NCBI RefSeq assembly: GCF_000379665.1
Contig: NZ_KB903359.1
Coordinates: 1,827,340 to 1,891,339 of the forward strand
Reading direction: 5' to 3'
Length of the DNA stretch: 64,000 nucleotides
DNA from: Butyricimonas synergistica DSM 23225
GTDB lineage: Bacteria; Bacteroidota; Bacteroidia; Bacteroidales; Marinifilaceae
This document shows, piece after piece, positions 17,475 to 25,959 of this stretch. Within the stretch, counting starts at the first letter, position 1. Every line of letters begins with the position of its first letter. The translations under genes and the position numbers were made by a program. The notes under the pieces were generated by a model. It had not been told where the DNA came from and made no database searches. It was given only the letters and a program-made list of their open reading frames with translations.

Positions 17475-18006
17475 TTAAACACTATCATTAATCAATCCAT
17501 GGTAAAGGGCATAATGAAAATCGAACGATCCGTTATGGATAATTTCATCCCGTAAACTCTCGATAGTTCGAATGCATACAGCTTCCTTTTGGGCAAATAG
17601 GGTATCATCTACCATTAAACTGTTAAAATGCTTTTGCAGGATGGCAATGGTCATATCACTGATTCTATCAGCCGCCATATTATCCTCTATTAACTGCATT
17701 AAACCAAATATCTCAGGATCTTCAAGACCTGCATTTATGATGGTGTATGCACTATGAGCAAGTTATATAGATAGGGCACCGCTAATACCCCTTCCTTTTG
17801 TGTTGCCTTTCGAAAACCCCAATCCTGTATTTGGAATTTCTTTGAAAGCGAACCTATTTACCATTTTTTTAAAGAAGCGGTCTTGAAGATTATTCGCTTT
17901 TGAAGCCTTTACCAGAGGAATAAATAATCTAAAGTGGTTGAAGAACTCTGTATATGCATTCGTAAACTCGGGTATCTCGCTTCCTCTAAAATCTACTATA
18001 TGTTAA
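17475..18006 (-). pseudogene. broken HEPN-like gene with in-frame stop
   Basis: One frame on the - strand reads as coherent protein for ~177 codons but is interrupted by a TAA at about 17768, after GRGISGALSI, and has no start. Upstream text includes FTNAYTEFFNHFRLFIPLVKA. The downstream part (ATG 17699) ends with IESLRDEIIHNGSFDFHYAL. The R-D-E-I-I-H-N-G pattern resembles the RxxxxH core of HEPN-type proteins, often found in defence and toxin systems. The assignment is weak, but the reading as a decayed gene is well supported by the continuing frame. It is adjacent to the RloB gene. Confidence 0.5.
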
Positions 18007-18096
18007 TGCCATGCTTATTCTCAATTATAAGTTCTCAATTTGTTATTGATACTTTCTGTTTTCCAACGAAATCTACAGCAGCCATTCTTTTTACAA

Positions 18097-18720
18097 CTAC
18101 ATTGTAATCAAAGCATTAAGAAGCATTATTGCTTTATAAATCTCCGAGTACGCCTTCAAATCTTCCGGAGATTCCTTACAGAGTTGGCACAACTTTTCGG
18201 AATTTAATATCGCTCGTTCTAAATCTCCATTCTCTGTCAGATATTTATAGAGGTTGGTGCGTATGAAATATCGTTTTGTCTTTTCATACCCCGGCATATA
18301 TTTCTGTAATTCGGGAAGCAGTTGATCGTAACTCTCATATCGCCGACAAACCACATTAGGCAAAAAATGTAGTAGAAACCAAAACTCCGTGCATGGATTC
18401 GTTTCTACAAACATCACCTTTCCGGCATATTTCTTTGCAGCATATTTCTTCTTTGCCCGCTGATACAGCTGCATTTCGGAAGGATATTGATATAACCTGT
18501 CCATATCAAACAGGCATACAATAAAGTCATATTGCTTGTTCATATATGACTCAACCAATTTCAGAATATGATTGATGTCGCTATGTTGCGGAAAATCCGG
18601 AGCAACCTTGAAAGGATAGCGGCACGCAATCCTTAGAGAGTCGAAATAAAACCATTCAGTCTCTCCTTCGCCTATGATGGCGATACTTTTTGTTACAGTC
18701 CGCCCCATATCATTAGTCAT
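18097..18720 (-). CDS. RloB-like protein (AbiLii-type, Toprim-related)
   Basis: 207 residues with the RloB domain: IIGEGETEWFYFDSL (about 15-29), CLFDMDR (about 69-75) and NPCTEFWFLLHF (about 108-119), the acidic motifs of this Toprim-like nuclease family. It overlaps the end of the preceding ATPase gene by 8 bp, so the two are translationally coupled. RloA/RloB pairs occur in restriction and abortive-infection loci, and the lactococcal AbiL system has the same two-gene make-up. A phage-defence role is inferred. Confidence 0.82.
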   Translation of the reverse strand: MTNDMGRTVTKSIAIIGEGETEWFYFDSLRIACRYPFKVAPDFPQHSDINHILKLVESYMNKQYDFIVCLFDMDRLYQYPSEMQLYQRAKKKYAAKKYAGKVMFVETNPCTEFWFLLHFLPNVVCRRYESYDQLLPELQKYMPGYEKTKRYFIRTNLYKYLTENGDLERAILNSEKLCQLCKESPEDLKAYSEIYKAIMLLNALITM

Positions 18721-20011
18721 TTAGGTTGATATACAGGCTACCCAAGAACGGCAACTTTACCAATTTCCCCTGCTTATAGGCATTATACGGGGAAAGATTC
18801 TTGTGTAGCCCCAAAGAAGACAGGCGCACAATTTTTGTTTCACCAAGTTCGTCTTTGTCGGTAAACCATATAGTATCACGGCGAATAAAATCCTCGTTGA
18901 GAAGATTAATGTCATACGTTGTCAGGAGCATTTGGGATGTTCCGTCGCTGTTTGCCAAAAATACTTTTATAAAATAAGCCAGCAGTTCATAATGAATACT
19001 TGTCTCCACTTCATCAATGGACACAAACCGATTGGTCTTTAACAGGAAATTCAGTATTACAGCCATTCCCAAGAACCTCATGGTGCCATTGGACTCGTAT
19101 TCTTCCGATAAATCATATACTTTATCGCCTGCCTTATGCTTGAAGGTCAGTTCCGTATTTGTAATTTTACCCTTTCTAAGCATTTCTGCCTTTGCGTCTT
19201 TATCAATAGGGACATTCTGAATCAGTTGTTCCAATTCAGGGGTAATCAGTTCTTCCTCTTCGTGTAATACCACATCTTCTATATTGAAATCTGACGCTTT
19301 CAGGAAATTTAAAATGAATTTCTTCAAATCTCCTGCCTCGTCTTTATCCAATCGTGATTTGACATATCCCGAAAGTAGCATACCGGGAGCCAGTACATCT
19401 TTTACCTGTTTGGCAAAATAATCGTACACATCATTCAGCTTGGTACGTTCCACGTTGCTTTTGCCAAATGCGGCAAGCACACTGCAATTATTGATCGTGT
19501 TACCGGAAATCACATCTTGGCTTTTTTTTGTCATTTTCAGATTTACACCAAAGTCAATGGTCGTGGAATCTGTCGCGGCATCATAACTTCGGTTATACAG
19601 TTTGGTAGGGCGAATGGAATCATAAACAATCAATGTCTCGGAATAGATATGCTTTACATCCAATTCAAAACTGAGGATGTACTTCGACTGATTGATATAG
19701 AATATCATTGACATCTTAGTTCTTTCATTCCTCGAAGTGTCATCCAACATGAAAGGGACAACCCCGGTTTTCTCAGTCCGGTCTTTAGGCATTCTCAAAA
19801 CCAGCATCTTGAAAAATTCGATGGCATTTAATATATTCGTTTTTCCGGAAGCGTTGGCACCATAGATGATGCCCACTTTCAGCAATCTTACCCCTTCCTT
19901 AACTTCATACGAATACTCATCAGACATAAAAGTATCTGCCAATGGCTCAAAACTGATTTTCTGAACCGACTTAATGGAGAAAAAATTCTCAATGTTGAAC
20001 TCTGCAATCAT
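18713..20011 (-). CDS. RloA-like AAA ATPase (AbiLi-type)
   Basis: 432 residues of an SMC/OLD-like AAA_15 ATPase. Walker A GANASGKTN is at 51-59. An ABC-type Walker B with acidic residues is in SIDEVETSIHYELL near 335, followed by an LTTYDINLLN switch stretch. Together with the overlapping RloB gene it forms an ATPase-nuclease pair of the AbiL/RloAB type. Start ATG at 20011, just after a -7 promoter element. The RNA or DNA target is unknown. Confidence 0.85.
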   Translation of the reverse strand: MIAEFNIENFFSIKSVQKISFEPLADTFMSDEYSYEVKEGVRLLKVGIIYGANASGKTNILNAIEFFKMLVLRMPKDRTEKTGVVPFMLDDTSRNERTKMSMIFYINQSKYILSFELDVKHIYSETLIVYDSIRPTKLYNRSYDAATDSTTIDFGVNLKMTKKSQDVISGNTINNCSVLAAFGKSNVERTKLNDVYDYFAKQVKDVLAPGMLLSGYVKSRLDKDEAGDLKKFILNFLKASDFNIEDVVLHEEEELITPELEQLIQNVPIDKDAKAEMLRKGKITNTELTFKHKAGDKVYDLSEEYESNGTMRFLGMAVILNFLLKTNRFVSIDEVETSIHYELLAYFIKVFLANSDGTSQMLLTTYDINLLNEDFIRRDTIWFTDKDELGETKIVRLSSLGLHKNLSPYNAYKQGKLVKLPFLGSLYINLND

Positions 20012-20039
20012 AATCGTTGATTTTATCTATTGTATGGTG

Positions 20040-20047
20040 CAAAGGTA
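20040..20047 (-). promoter_or_regulatory. putative -7 element of the rloAB-like operon
   Basis: The - strand reads TACCTTTG, fitting TAnnTTTG, 28 nt upstream of the ATPase start. A proper -33 TTTG is not seen. The rest of the 333-bp gap (20012-20344) holds only the inverted repeat at 20234-20305. Confidence 0.45.
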
Positions 20048-20233
20048 CAAATAAAATCCCATACGATAAATTATAAATGCGATTATTGTAGAAAAGTTAC
20101 ACGATACAACCACAAAATCAAAAAAAGTAATCATTTATTGCGTGACGCAAATCGGCTGTACTATAATCATGAATCCATGAGCGAAAGTACACAAACATTC
20201 CCAAATTTCAAACGTCTCTTTCCTCTTGAAATC

Positions 20234-20305
20234 AGGGCAACCGCATCAAATCTTAGTATTAAGTAGCAAGTCCGACAACTACCTCGGATTTGATGCGGTT
20301 GCCCT
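20234..20305. repeat. pair of perfect 19-bp inverted repeats
   Basis: AGGGCAACCGCATCAAATC at 20234-20252 is the exact reverse complement of 20287-20305, separated by 34 nt that contain no gene. The arms are richer in GC than the surroundings. This could be the collapsed ends of a transposon or MITE (72 bp in total), or a strong bidirectional terminator between the ATPase promoter region and the RteC-like gene. No target-site duplication could be confirmed by eye. Confidence 0.75.
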
Positions 20306-20344
20306 AGTATTTAAATCATTGCTCCACCTAAACGCTAACGCTTA

Positions 20345-20960
20345 TCAAGCATCTTTTTCATCTCGTGCCTGTTCTATCAAAAATATCAATCTATTCAGGA
20401 ACACCACTAAATCCTTTTTTCTCTTTAACACGTCCCGTTTCAATTCACCGTGATTCGGAAGCTTTATCCCAAAAATCTGTTCTGCAAGCCGAATTATGTC
20501 GTTATACTCCATCAACATCCCCTTTGGAGTCCACAGCACTTTTGCCAAACAAATTCCTAACGCCATCTCGGCGATTTCCATTTTAGCATTCCCCGATCTC
20601 CAGATAACAAGTGGAAAATCATCCGAACGCCTAACAAACCATTCCGGATGCACCAATCTCTTGTGAACCAGCCGGATCTCGACCTCCACGTACCACAATA
20701 CGGCACGCACGCACCAACCCGCTACTTCTTTTTTTCCCCGTCACGCCAGTAGTTCGAATCACCTCGTCCAAAACTTGTAACCGGATATGAACACTCTCCA
20801 ACCCTCGACACACCACCTCGTAATCCTGTTCCTCACGAATCCAGCCCTTCAAATCCATCATGAACTCCCGCACCATTGCCTCAATTTCGGCTCTTGCCAT
20901 TTCGCCACGAGTTTCCTCTAACCAAGAGAACAATCTCGCGTTTTCTAACTTTTCAATCAT
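20345..20960 (-). pseudogene. RteC-like regulator, frameshifted at a 7-A run
   Basis: Two overlapping frames together encode ~205 residues. The first (20960 down to ~20735) gives an acidic helical N-terminus. The second (to 20345) gives MEIAEMALGICLAKVL, EYNDIIRLAEQIFGIKLPN and RKKDLVVFLNRL, which follow the pattern of the C-terminal part of RteC, the excision regulator of Bacteroides conjugative transposons. The frames would join if the run of seven A (- strand; T at 20729-20735) were six. The first ~20 codons lie inside the right 166-bp repeat. Either a mutation, a sequencing error or a phase-variable tract. Confidence 0.55.
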
Positions 20961-21064
20961 AAAAATTTCAATTTAATATTATAAAACAAAAAGCCCCGGG
21001 AACTCTTTTCCCGAGGCATATCCTCAACTTTCATCATTTCCAATTTTCAACCCTCAATTTTCAA
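20899..21064. repeat. 166-bp direct repeat, right copy
   Basis: Second copy of 15820-15985, covering the start of the RteC-like gene, the terminator and the sequence up to the end of the aminotransferase gene. Same orientation as the left copy. Confidence 0.9.
20988..21017 (-). terminator. intrinsic terminator at the end of the UpxY-type capsule locus
   Basis: Identical in sequence to the terminator at 15909-15938: a 10-bp stem followed by TTTTTG on the - strand, 30 nt after the last gene of the capsule operon. Confidence 0.85.
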
Positions 21065-22219
21065 TTGTTTAATGACTTGCGCCACCCGTTCAATATCCTG
21101 ATCCGTCAACATCGGTCCCGACGGCAAGCACAACCCCACCTCGAACAACCGCTCGCTCGTCCCGTTCCCGTAAAACGGCGCATCCTTGAACACCGGCTGC
21201 AAGTGCATCGGCTTCCACAACGGGCGGCTCTCTATATTATCCGCCTCCAACGCCAACCTCACGTCTTCCCGCGTGACCCCCGCCTCTCCCGGCTCCACCG
21301 TGATACATGTCAACCAGTAATTTGAATTAAAATCTCCTCCCCCCGGCTGGCACATCACCCGCACTCCCTTCACCTCCTTCAACAACCGCACGTACAAATC
21401 ATGAATCTCCCGCCTTCTCCTCACGTGCTCTTCCAGCACGAGCATCTGTCCTCGCCCGATTCCCGCGCATATATTACTCATCCGGTAATTATACCCGATC
21501 TTCTCGTGCTGGTAATGCGGCGCCTGTTCTCTCGCCTGCGTGGCGTAAAACAATGCTCGTTTCGCCCGTTCTTCACAAGGGCAAACCAAAGCCCCGCCAC
21601 CCGACGTCGTGATGATCTTGTTCCCGTTAAAAGACAACGCCGCGTACTCCCCGAACGTCCCGCATTTCCGTCCCTTGTACTCCGAACCCAACGCCTCTGC
21701 CGAATCCTCCAGCACGGGTATCCCGTATCTCGAGGCTACCTCCAGAATCTCGTCCAGTTTCCCCGGCATACCGTACAAGTGCACCGGGATAATCGCCTTT
21801 GGCAACCGTCCCGTTTTCTCCAGTCTATCCTTGATCGCCTCCTCCAGTAGCACCGGGTCTATGTTCCAGGTATCCGCCTCGCTATCCACGAACACGGGTG
21901 TCGCCCCCTGGTAAACAATCGGGTTAGCCGAAGCCGAAAACGTGAAACTCTGGCAAATCACCTCGTCACCCTCTCTCACTCCCAGCAAAATCAACCCCAG
22001 GTGCAACGCCGCCGTACCAGCACTCAATGCCACCACCTGTTTCCCTTCATTTTCAACTTTCAATTTTCCATCTTCAATCAAAAAATCCCGAAGAGATTTT
22101 TCAAAAGCGTTCACGTTCGGTCCCAGCGGAACCACCCAATTCGTGTCAAACGCTTCGCGTATAAACTCCTGCTCCCGTCCACCCATGTGAGCGAGAGAAA
22201 GCCAAATTCTATCTTTCAT
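21047..22219 (-). CDS. DegT/DnrJ/EryC1-family sugar aminotransferase
   Basis: 390 residues. A PLP-dependent enzyme that puts an amino group on a nucleotide-linked keto sugar, usually UDP-4-keto-6-deoxy-GlcNAc in PglE-like members. SAGTAALHLGL (66-76), EDSAEALGS (171-179) and the PLP lysine K201 in SFNGNKIITTSGGGA are intact. It is the last gene of the UpxY-type locus, 4 nt after a PglC-like transferase. A second full copy lies at 41810-42976 with a very similar protein but lower GC, and a remnant lies at 16953-17413. The exact sugar is not determined. Confidence 0.9.
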   Translation of the reverse strand: MKDRIWLSLAHMGGREQEFIREAFDTNWVVPLGPNVNAFEKSLRDFLIEDGKLKVENEGKQVVALSAGTAALHLGLILLGVREGDEVICQSFTFSASANPIVYQGATPVFVDSEADTWNIDPVLLEEAIKDRLEKTGRLPKAIIPVHLYGMPGKLDEILEVASRYGIPVLEDSAEALGSEYKGRKCGTFGEYAALSFNGNKIITTSGGGALVCPCEERAKRALFYATQAREQAPHYQHEKIGYNYRMSNICAGIGRGQMLVLEEHVRRRREIHDLYVRLLKEVKGVRVMCQPGGGDFNSNYWLTCITVEPGEAGVTREDVRLALEADNIESRPLWKPMHLQPVFKDAPFYGNGTSERLFEVGLCLPSGPMLTDQDIERVAQVIKQLKIEG

Positions 22220-22223
22220 AATA

Positions 22224-22832
22224 CTATTTCAAAAATTCTTCTTCCAAATCTTTTCTGATAATCGTGTAAATGATAATTTTCACGTCCAACCAAAAACTCC
22301 AATGATGCAAATAATTCAAATTAATCCTTACCTTATCCGGAAAAATCACTTCATCATTATACTTTTGAGGATTCTCTACCTTGGCTAACAGCTCTTCCTC
22401 GTTACGATATTTCAAACTCGCGGGTCCCGTGATCCCCGGTTTCAACTTCAACACCTCCCGCCCCTCCCCGGTCAAACAATCCACGTATCCCGGAACATCA
22501 GGACGAGGACCCACGAAACTCATCTCTCCTTTCAACACGTTCCACAACTCCGGCAACTCGTCTAACTTATACTTTCTCAACACCGCCCCAAACGGGGTAA
22601 TCCGGCTCTCTCCCGCCACAGACACCGACGAACCTCCATGCCCCACTGTCATACTCCTAAACTTGTACATAGTGAATAACCTCCCGTCTTTTCCGACTCG
22701 TTTTTGTTTGAATATCACAGGTCCACCCGGCATCTTCACTCGAATTAAAATCGCCACAACCAATAATACAAGCCATAACATAAATAACCCGAACAATGCC
22801 ATAAAACGGTCAAATATCTCTTTCAAAAACAT
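22224..22832 (-). CDS. initiating sugar-1-phosphate transferase (PglC/WcaJ C-terminal type)
   Basis: 202 residues, the small monotopic phosphoglycosyl transferase fold. A hydrophobic re-entrant N-terminal helix (about 10-30) is followed by KQKRVGKDGRLFTMYKFRSM, LDELPELWNVLKGEMSFVGPR-type core and KPGITG. It transfers a sugar phosphate from a UDP-sugar to undecaprenyl phosphate and starts the repeat unit. The aminotransferase starts 4 nt downstream, which suggests that the initiating sugar is the 4-amino sugar or its acetylated form. The stretch of GC here is closer to the chromosome than that of the AT-rich genes before it. Confidence 0.92.
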   Translation of the reverse strand: MFLKEIFDRFMALFGLFMLWLVLLVVAILIRVKMPGGPVIFKQKRVGKDGRLFTMYKFRSMTVGHGGSSVSVAGESRITPFGAVLRKYKLDELPELWNVLKGEMSFVGPRPDVPGYVDCLTGEGREVLKLKPGITGPASLKYRNEEELLAKVENPQKYNDEVIFPDKVRINLNYLHHWSFWLDVKIIIYTIIRKDLEEEFLK

Positions 22833-22875
22833 AATAAAAAGATATGCTCTATATTACATCGTTGCAATCACAACA

Positions 22876-23628
22876 TCATATCACCCTTTTATATATCGCA
22901 TTAAATGCATATCCACAGAAACAATACATTGAATAAAAAATAGATAAATGCTCTATATTACGATAGACTTTCCATACATCTTTTGCCGCTTTCCACTTTT
23001 TAGAAGTATTAGAAGTTGCAACAATTCTATAAGTAGCCAAACACTCCTCTATCCCATACGCCTCAAAACCTCGTTTCATTATTAACAACCACAAAGCCAT
23101 ATCATGACTACTTCTGATTATAGGCATCCTAAAATCACCGACAACGTTTCTATCGATTACAACCGTAAGACAACCAATAATAGTATTACGCAAATAATGG
23201 CTATATGAAAGTTTAAAAGGAACTTTTACTATTTTATTCAATTTTACTCCATCTTCTTTCATTATGTCATAACTTGAAAAAGAAAAAGGAATATTACGTT
23301 CTAACATATAGCTTACTTGATATTCTAATTTATCATCTCGCCAAATATCATCACTATCTAAAAAAGCAATAAATCTTCCCTTGGCTGTTTCTAATGCGAC
23401 ATTTCTAGCTTTTGCCGCCCCAACGTTACATGTCAATGAAATTAATTTTACTCTACAATCTTTCTCTACATATCGATTTACAACCTCAATTGAATCATCT
23501 TGCGAACAATCATCTACAATTAATAACTCCCAATTCGTATAACTTTGCTTCAACACTGACGATATTGACTCCCCTATAAAACGAGAAGAATTATAAGATG
23601 GCATTATAATAGAAACTAAATCTTCCAT
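22876..23628 (-). CDS. family 2 glycosyltransferase
   Basis: 250 residues of a GT-A fold inverting transferase. The opening VSIIMPSYNSSRFIGESI, LIVDDCSQDDS (about 35-45) and the metal-binding FLDSDDIW (about 88-95) are the GT2 signatures. It is expected to add one sugar of the capsule repeat unit on the cytoplasmic face. AT-rich, as are its neighbours from here to 33500. The acceptor and donor cannot be read. Confidence 0.9.
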   Translation of the reverse strand: MEDLVSIIMPSYNSSRFIGESISSVLKQSYTNWELLIVDDCSQDDSIEVVNRYVEKDCRVKLISLTCNVGAAKARNVALETAKGRFIAFLDSDDIWRDDKLEYQVSYMLERNIPFSFSSYDIMKEDGVKLNKIVKVPFKLSYSHYLRNTIIGCLTVVIDRNVVGDFRMPIIRSSHDMALWLLIMKRGFEAYGIEECLATYRIVATSNTSKKWKAAKDVWKVYRNIEHLSIFYSMYCFCGYAFNAIYKRVI

Positions 23629-23638
23629 AAAAGAACTC

Positions 23639-24928
23639 TCAATCTAATTCTGAAATAAAATCACGCAGCTTACCATTCCAAGTATGCAATGTTTGTCCCC
23701 AAGCAATCTCAAAATCAATATCTTTTTTAAAGTATTTATCTAACTCTCGCTGCAATATATATTGATATTCCGGTTGATTTTGTTCTATTTTTAAATCAAT
23801 CTTTCCTACCTCTCTTTGTATCGCTTGATAATTTAAAGAAATACCTGTAGTCAGTGCAATATTCTTGAACACATAATAAAACATCAAGCTAGGATATTGT
23901 TGCATATACCCTTTTATACATTTACCCACACGCCCCAAAATATCCAATATAACAGGATGCTCCCTACCACATTTACATCTAAAGGTCTTATCCGCAAGTT
24001 TCACATAATCACCTAACTTATAGCGAATAATTGGAAATGAATACGACAACAAATTTGTTACGACAATTTCACCATTTACCTCTTCCACGATAACATTTTC
24101 CATACAAATATGCATATTCCCTCCTTCTGGACATTCGTATGCTATAATACCTGATTCCGTGGAACCGTATTCACTAATCATTTTTACACCAAATGCATTT
24201 TGAACTTCCTTTTGATAACTTTCGTAAATTTTCTCTGAAGTTCCTTTCACCATTTTCAACTTAAAATTATTCTTCCTCTCAGATAACTGATTCACCATTT
24301 TTGCCGTTTCGTAAATCATTGAAGAATATCCCTCCAAATACGTTGCCCTTTTCAACCTTTTTATAAAACATTTCAACTCTTCTTTGCTGTACGAGAACAT
24401 CCTAAAACGATTCTGTAAGAAATCAAGAAAAGCAACTTTACACTTTTGTTTTTTATCTATATTATATCCCCAGAAATAACCGTTTTTTTCCCAAAATTTC
24501 ACACCATACCAATGATACCCCCTAAACATTGCAGCCCGATGTCCCGATTCCCATTCCTCATTTCTATAAAATTTCAAGACTTGCCCCGTAGTTCCTGAGG
24601 TCTCTGAAAAAAAAAGCTTTTTAAAATGATAATCCGACTGTATCCTTCTATTTTCTCTTAAAAGAGTATCTTTATCAATAATTGGTAATACTTTTATATC
24701 ATCAATACTTGTGATTTCCCGTGCATTAAATCCGACTTTATCAAACAATTCTTTATAAAAAGCAGAATGCTCATACGCAAATTGTAAAAAAACTTTTGCT
24801 TTTTCCAATTGATATTTCTGTAACTTGTCTAATGCCCAAAAATCAGATTCTTTCAAAAAATTATAATAATTCAATAGAGAAGGATTCCTTTTGAGCATCC
24901 CTAAATAATAAATTAATCGATGTAGCAT
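23639..24928 (-). CDS. CapK-like AMP-binding (phenylacetate-CoA ligase family) protein
   Basis: 429 residues. An adenylate-forming enzyme related to PaaK/CapK. The P-loop SETSGTTGQ is at about 107-115, and SEYGSTESG (about 243) and RYKLGDYV (about 302) are conserved. CapK-like proteins are common in capsule loci, where they are thought to activate an acyl or amino acid for transfer to a sugar, but the substrate is unknown. It stands beside a FemAB/GNAT-like transferase, a plausible acceptor of the activated group. Confidence 0.85.
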   Translation of the reverse strand: MLHRLIYYLGMLKRNPSLLNYYNFLKESDFWALDKLQKYQLEKAKVFLQFAYEHSAFYKELFDKVGFNAREITSIDDIKVLPIIDKDTLLRENRRIQSDYHFKKLFFSETSGTTGQVLKFYRNEEWESGHRAAMFRGYHWYGVKFWEKNGYFWGYNIDKKQKCKVAFLDFLQNRFRMFSYSKEELKCFIKRLKRATYLEGYSSMIYETAKMVNQLSERKNNFKLKMVKGTSEKIYESYQKEVQNAFGVKMISEYGSTESGIIAYECPEGGNMHICMENVIVEEVNGEIVVTNLLSYSFPIIRYKLGDYVKLADKTFRCKCGREHPVILDILGRVGKCIKGYMQQYPSLMFYYVFKNIALTTGISLNYQAIQREVGKIDLKIEQNQPEYQYILQRELDKYFKKDIDFEIAWGQTLHTWNGKLRDFISELD

Positions 24929-24933
24929 TAAAA

Positions 24934-25959
24934 TTATTTCTTTATTCTTCTATACACAAAATCACGAACGATAGCCTGTATATCCTGAGATTTAAAACGA
25001 CCTATGTTGCCAATGAAGTTTTTCCAATTATTCCTCCTATATTTTTTCATTCGTTGAAACACCATATTATAGTAAATTTCATTAGCAACGCCATCACGTA
25101 ACAGGCTATTCAGATATTCAAATCTATATTTTTCCGGAACTTGACATATTTCAACTTGCTTTGGGAAGAAATCCTCTCCAATATGAATATAACGATACGA
25201 AATTAATGGTTCACTTTTTCCCAAATCCACATTTACTACACAAGAATATCTTAATGGCTCCCATGCCATATTAAAAACAAAGTTTCCTATGGAATAAAAT
25301 ATATATTTATCTTTATAACATTCAAAACCTTGCAACAAATGCGGATGCATTCCTACAATCAAATCAAAACCTAAATCTACCAACCAATGAGCAAATCTTT
25401 TTTGCTCTTCATAAGGTCTATCTATAAATTCATTTCCCCAATGAATATAAGCTATTTTGAAATCACTATCTGAAATTTTCTGGTATTCTTTTTGTATCTC
25501 CAAATACTCCGGACAATACCAATATAACGGTTCTTTCGAAAAATTTTCGGGACGCTCAGAAAACGCAAGTACACAAACCTTTTTACTTTGATGTTCAAAT
25601 ATTACACTTCTTTGAATATTATCTCCAAATATACCACACCCAAATCCAGCAAGATTTTGAAGCATCTCCCTGTAAGCTTCTTTCCCATGCTGCATTACAT
25701 GATTATTTGCCACGCCATAATAATCAAAATGTTTTACACGAGCCAAATATTGAGGAGCTATCAAAAATTGCCGTTTATATATTCCTTCCTTATCCGAGAA
25801 ATTTGCACAAACGCCTTCAAAATTTCCAATCCAAACATCGTTATCACTTCGATTTAAATGCATGTATGGATCATTTCCTTTCGTCAAACTCGTTCCGACT
25901 CCGAAACCTGTATCAAAAAAGCCATCCGTTAAATTAATATCTCCTGCTAAATGAATCAT
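24934..25959 (-). CDS. CapA family protein (PGA_cap metallophosphatase-like)
   Basis: 341 residues with LAGDINLTDGFF at the N-terminus, ANNHVMQHGKEA (about 82-93) and GMHPHLLQGFE (about 203-213), the metal-ligand motifs of the CapA/PgsA family linked to poly-gamma-glutamate capsules and to amino-acyl decorated polysaccharides. No signal peptide or membrane helix is evident, unlike many CapA proteins, so it may act in the cytoplasm. Its ATGA start overlaps the upstream stop by 4 bp. Confidence 0.85.
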   Translation of the reverse strand: MIHLAGDINLTDGFFDTGFGVGTSLTKGNDPYMHLNRSDNDVWIGNFEGVCANFSDKEGIYKRQFLIAPQYLARVKHFDYYGVANNHVMQHGKEAYREMLQNLAGFGCGIFGDNIQRSVIFEHQSKKVCVLAFSERPENFSKEPLYWYCPEYLEIQKEYQKISDSDFKIAYIHWGNEFIDRPYEEQKRFAHWLVDLGFDLIVGMHPHLLQGFECYKDKYIFYSIGNFVFNMAWEPLRYSCVVNVDLGKSEPLISYRYIHIGEDFFPKQVEICQVPEKYRFEYLNSLLRDGVANEIYYNMVFQRMKKYRRNNWKNFIGNIGRFKSQDIQAIVRDFVYRRIKK

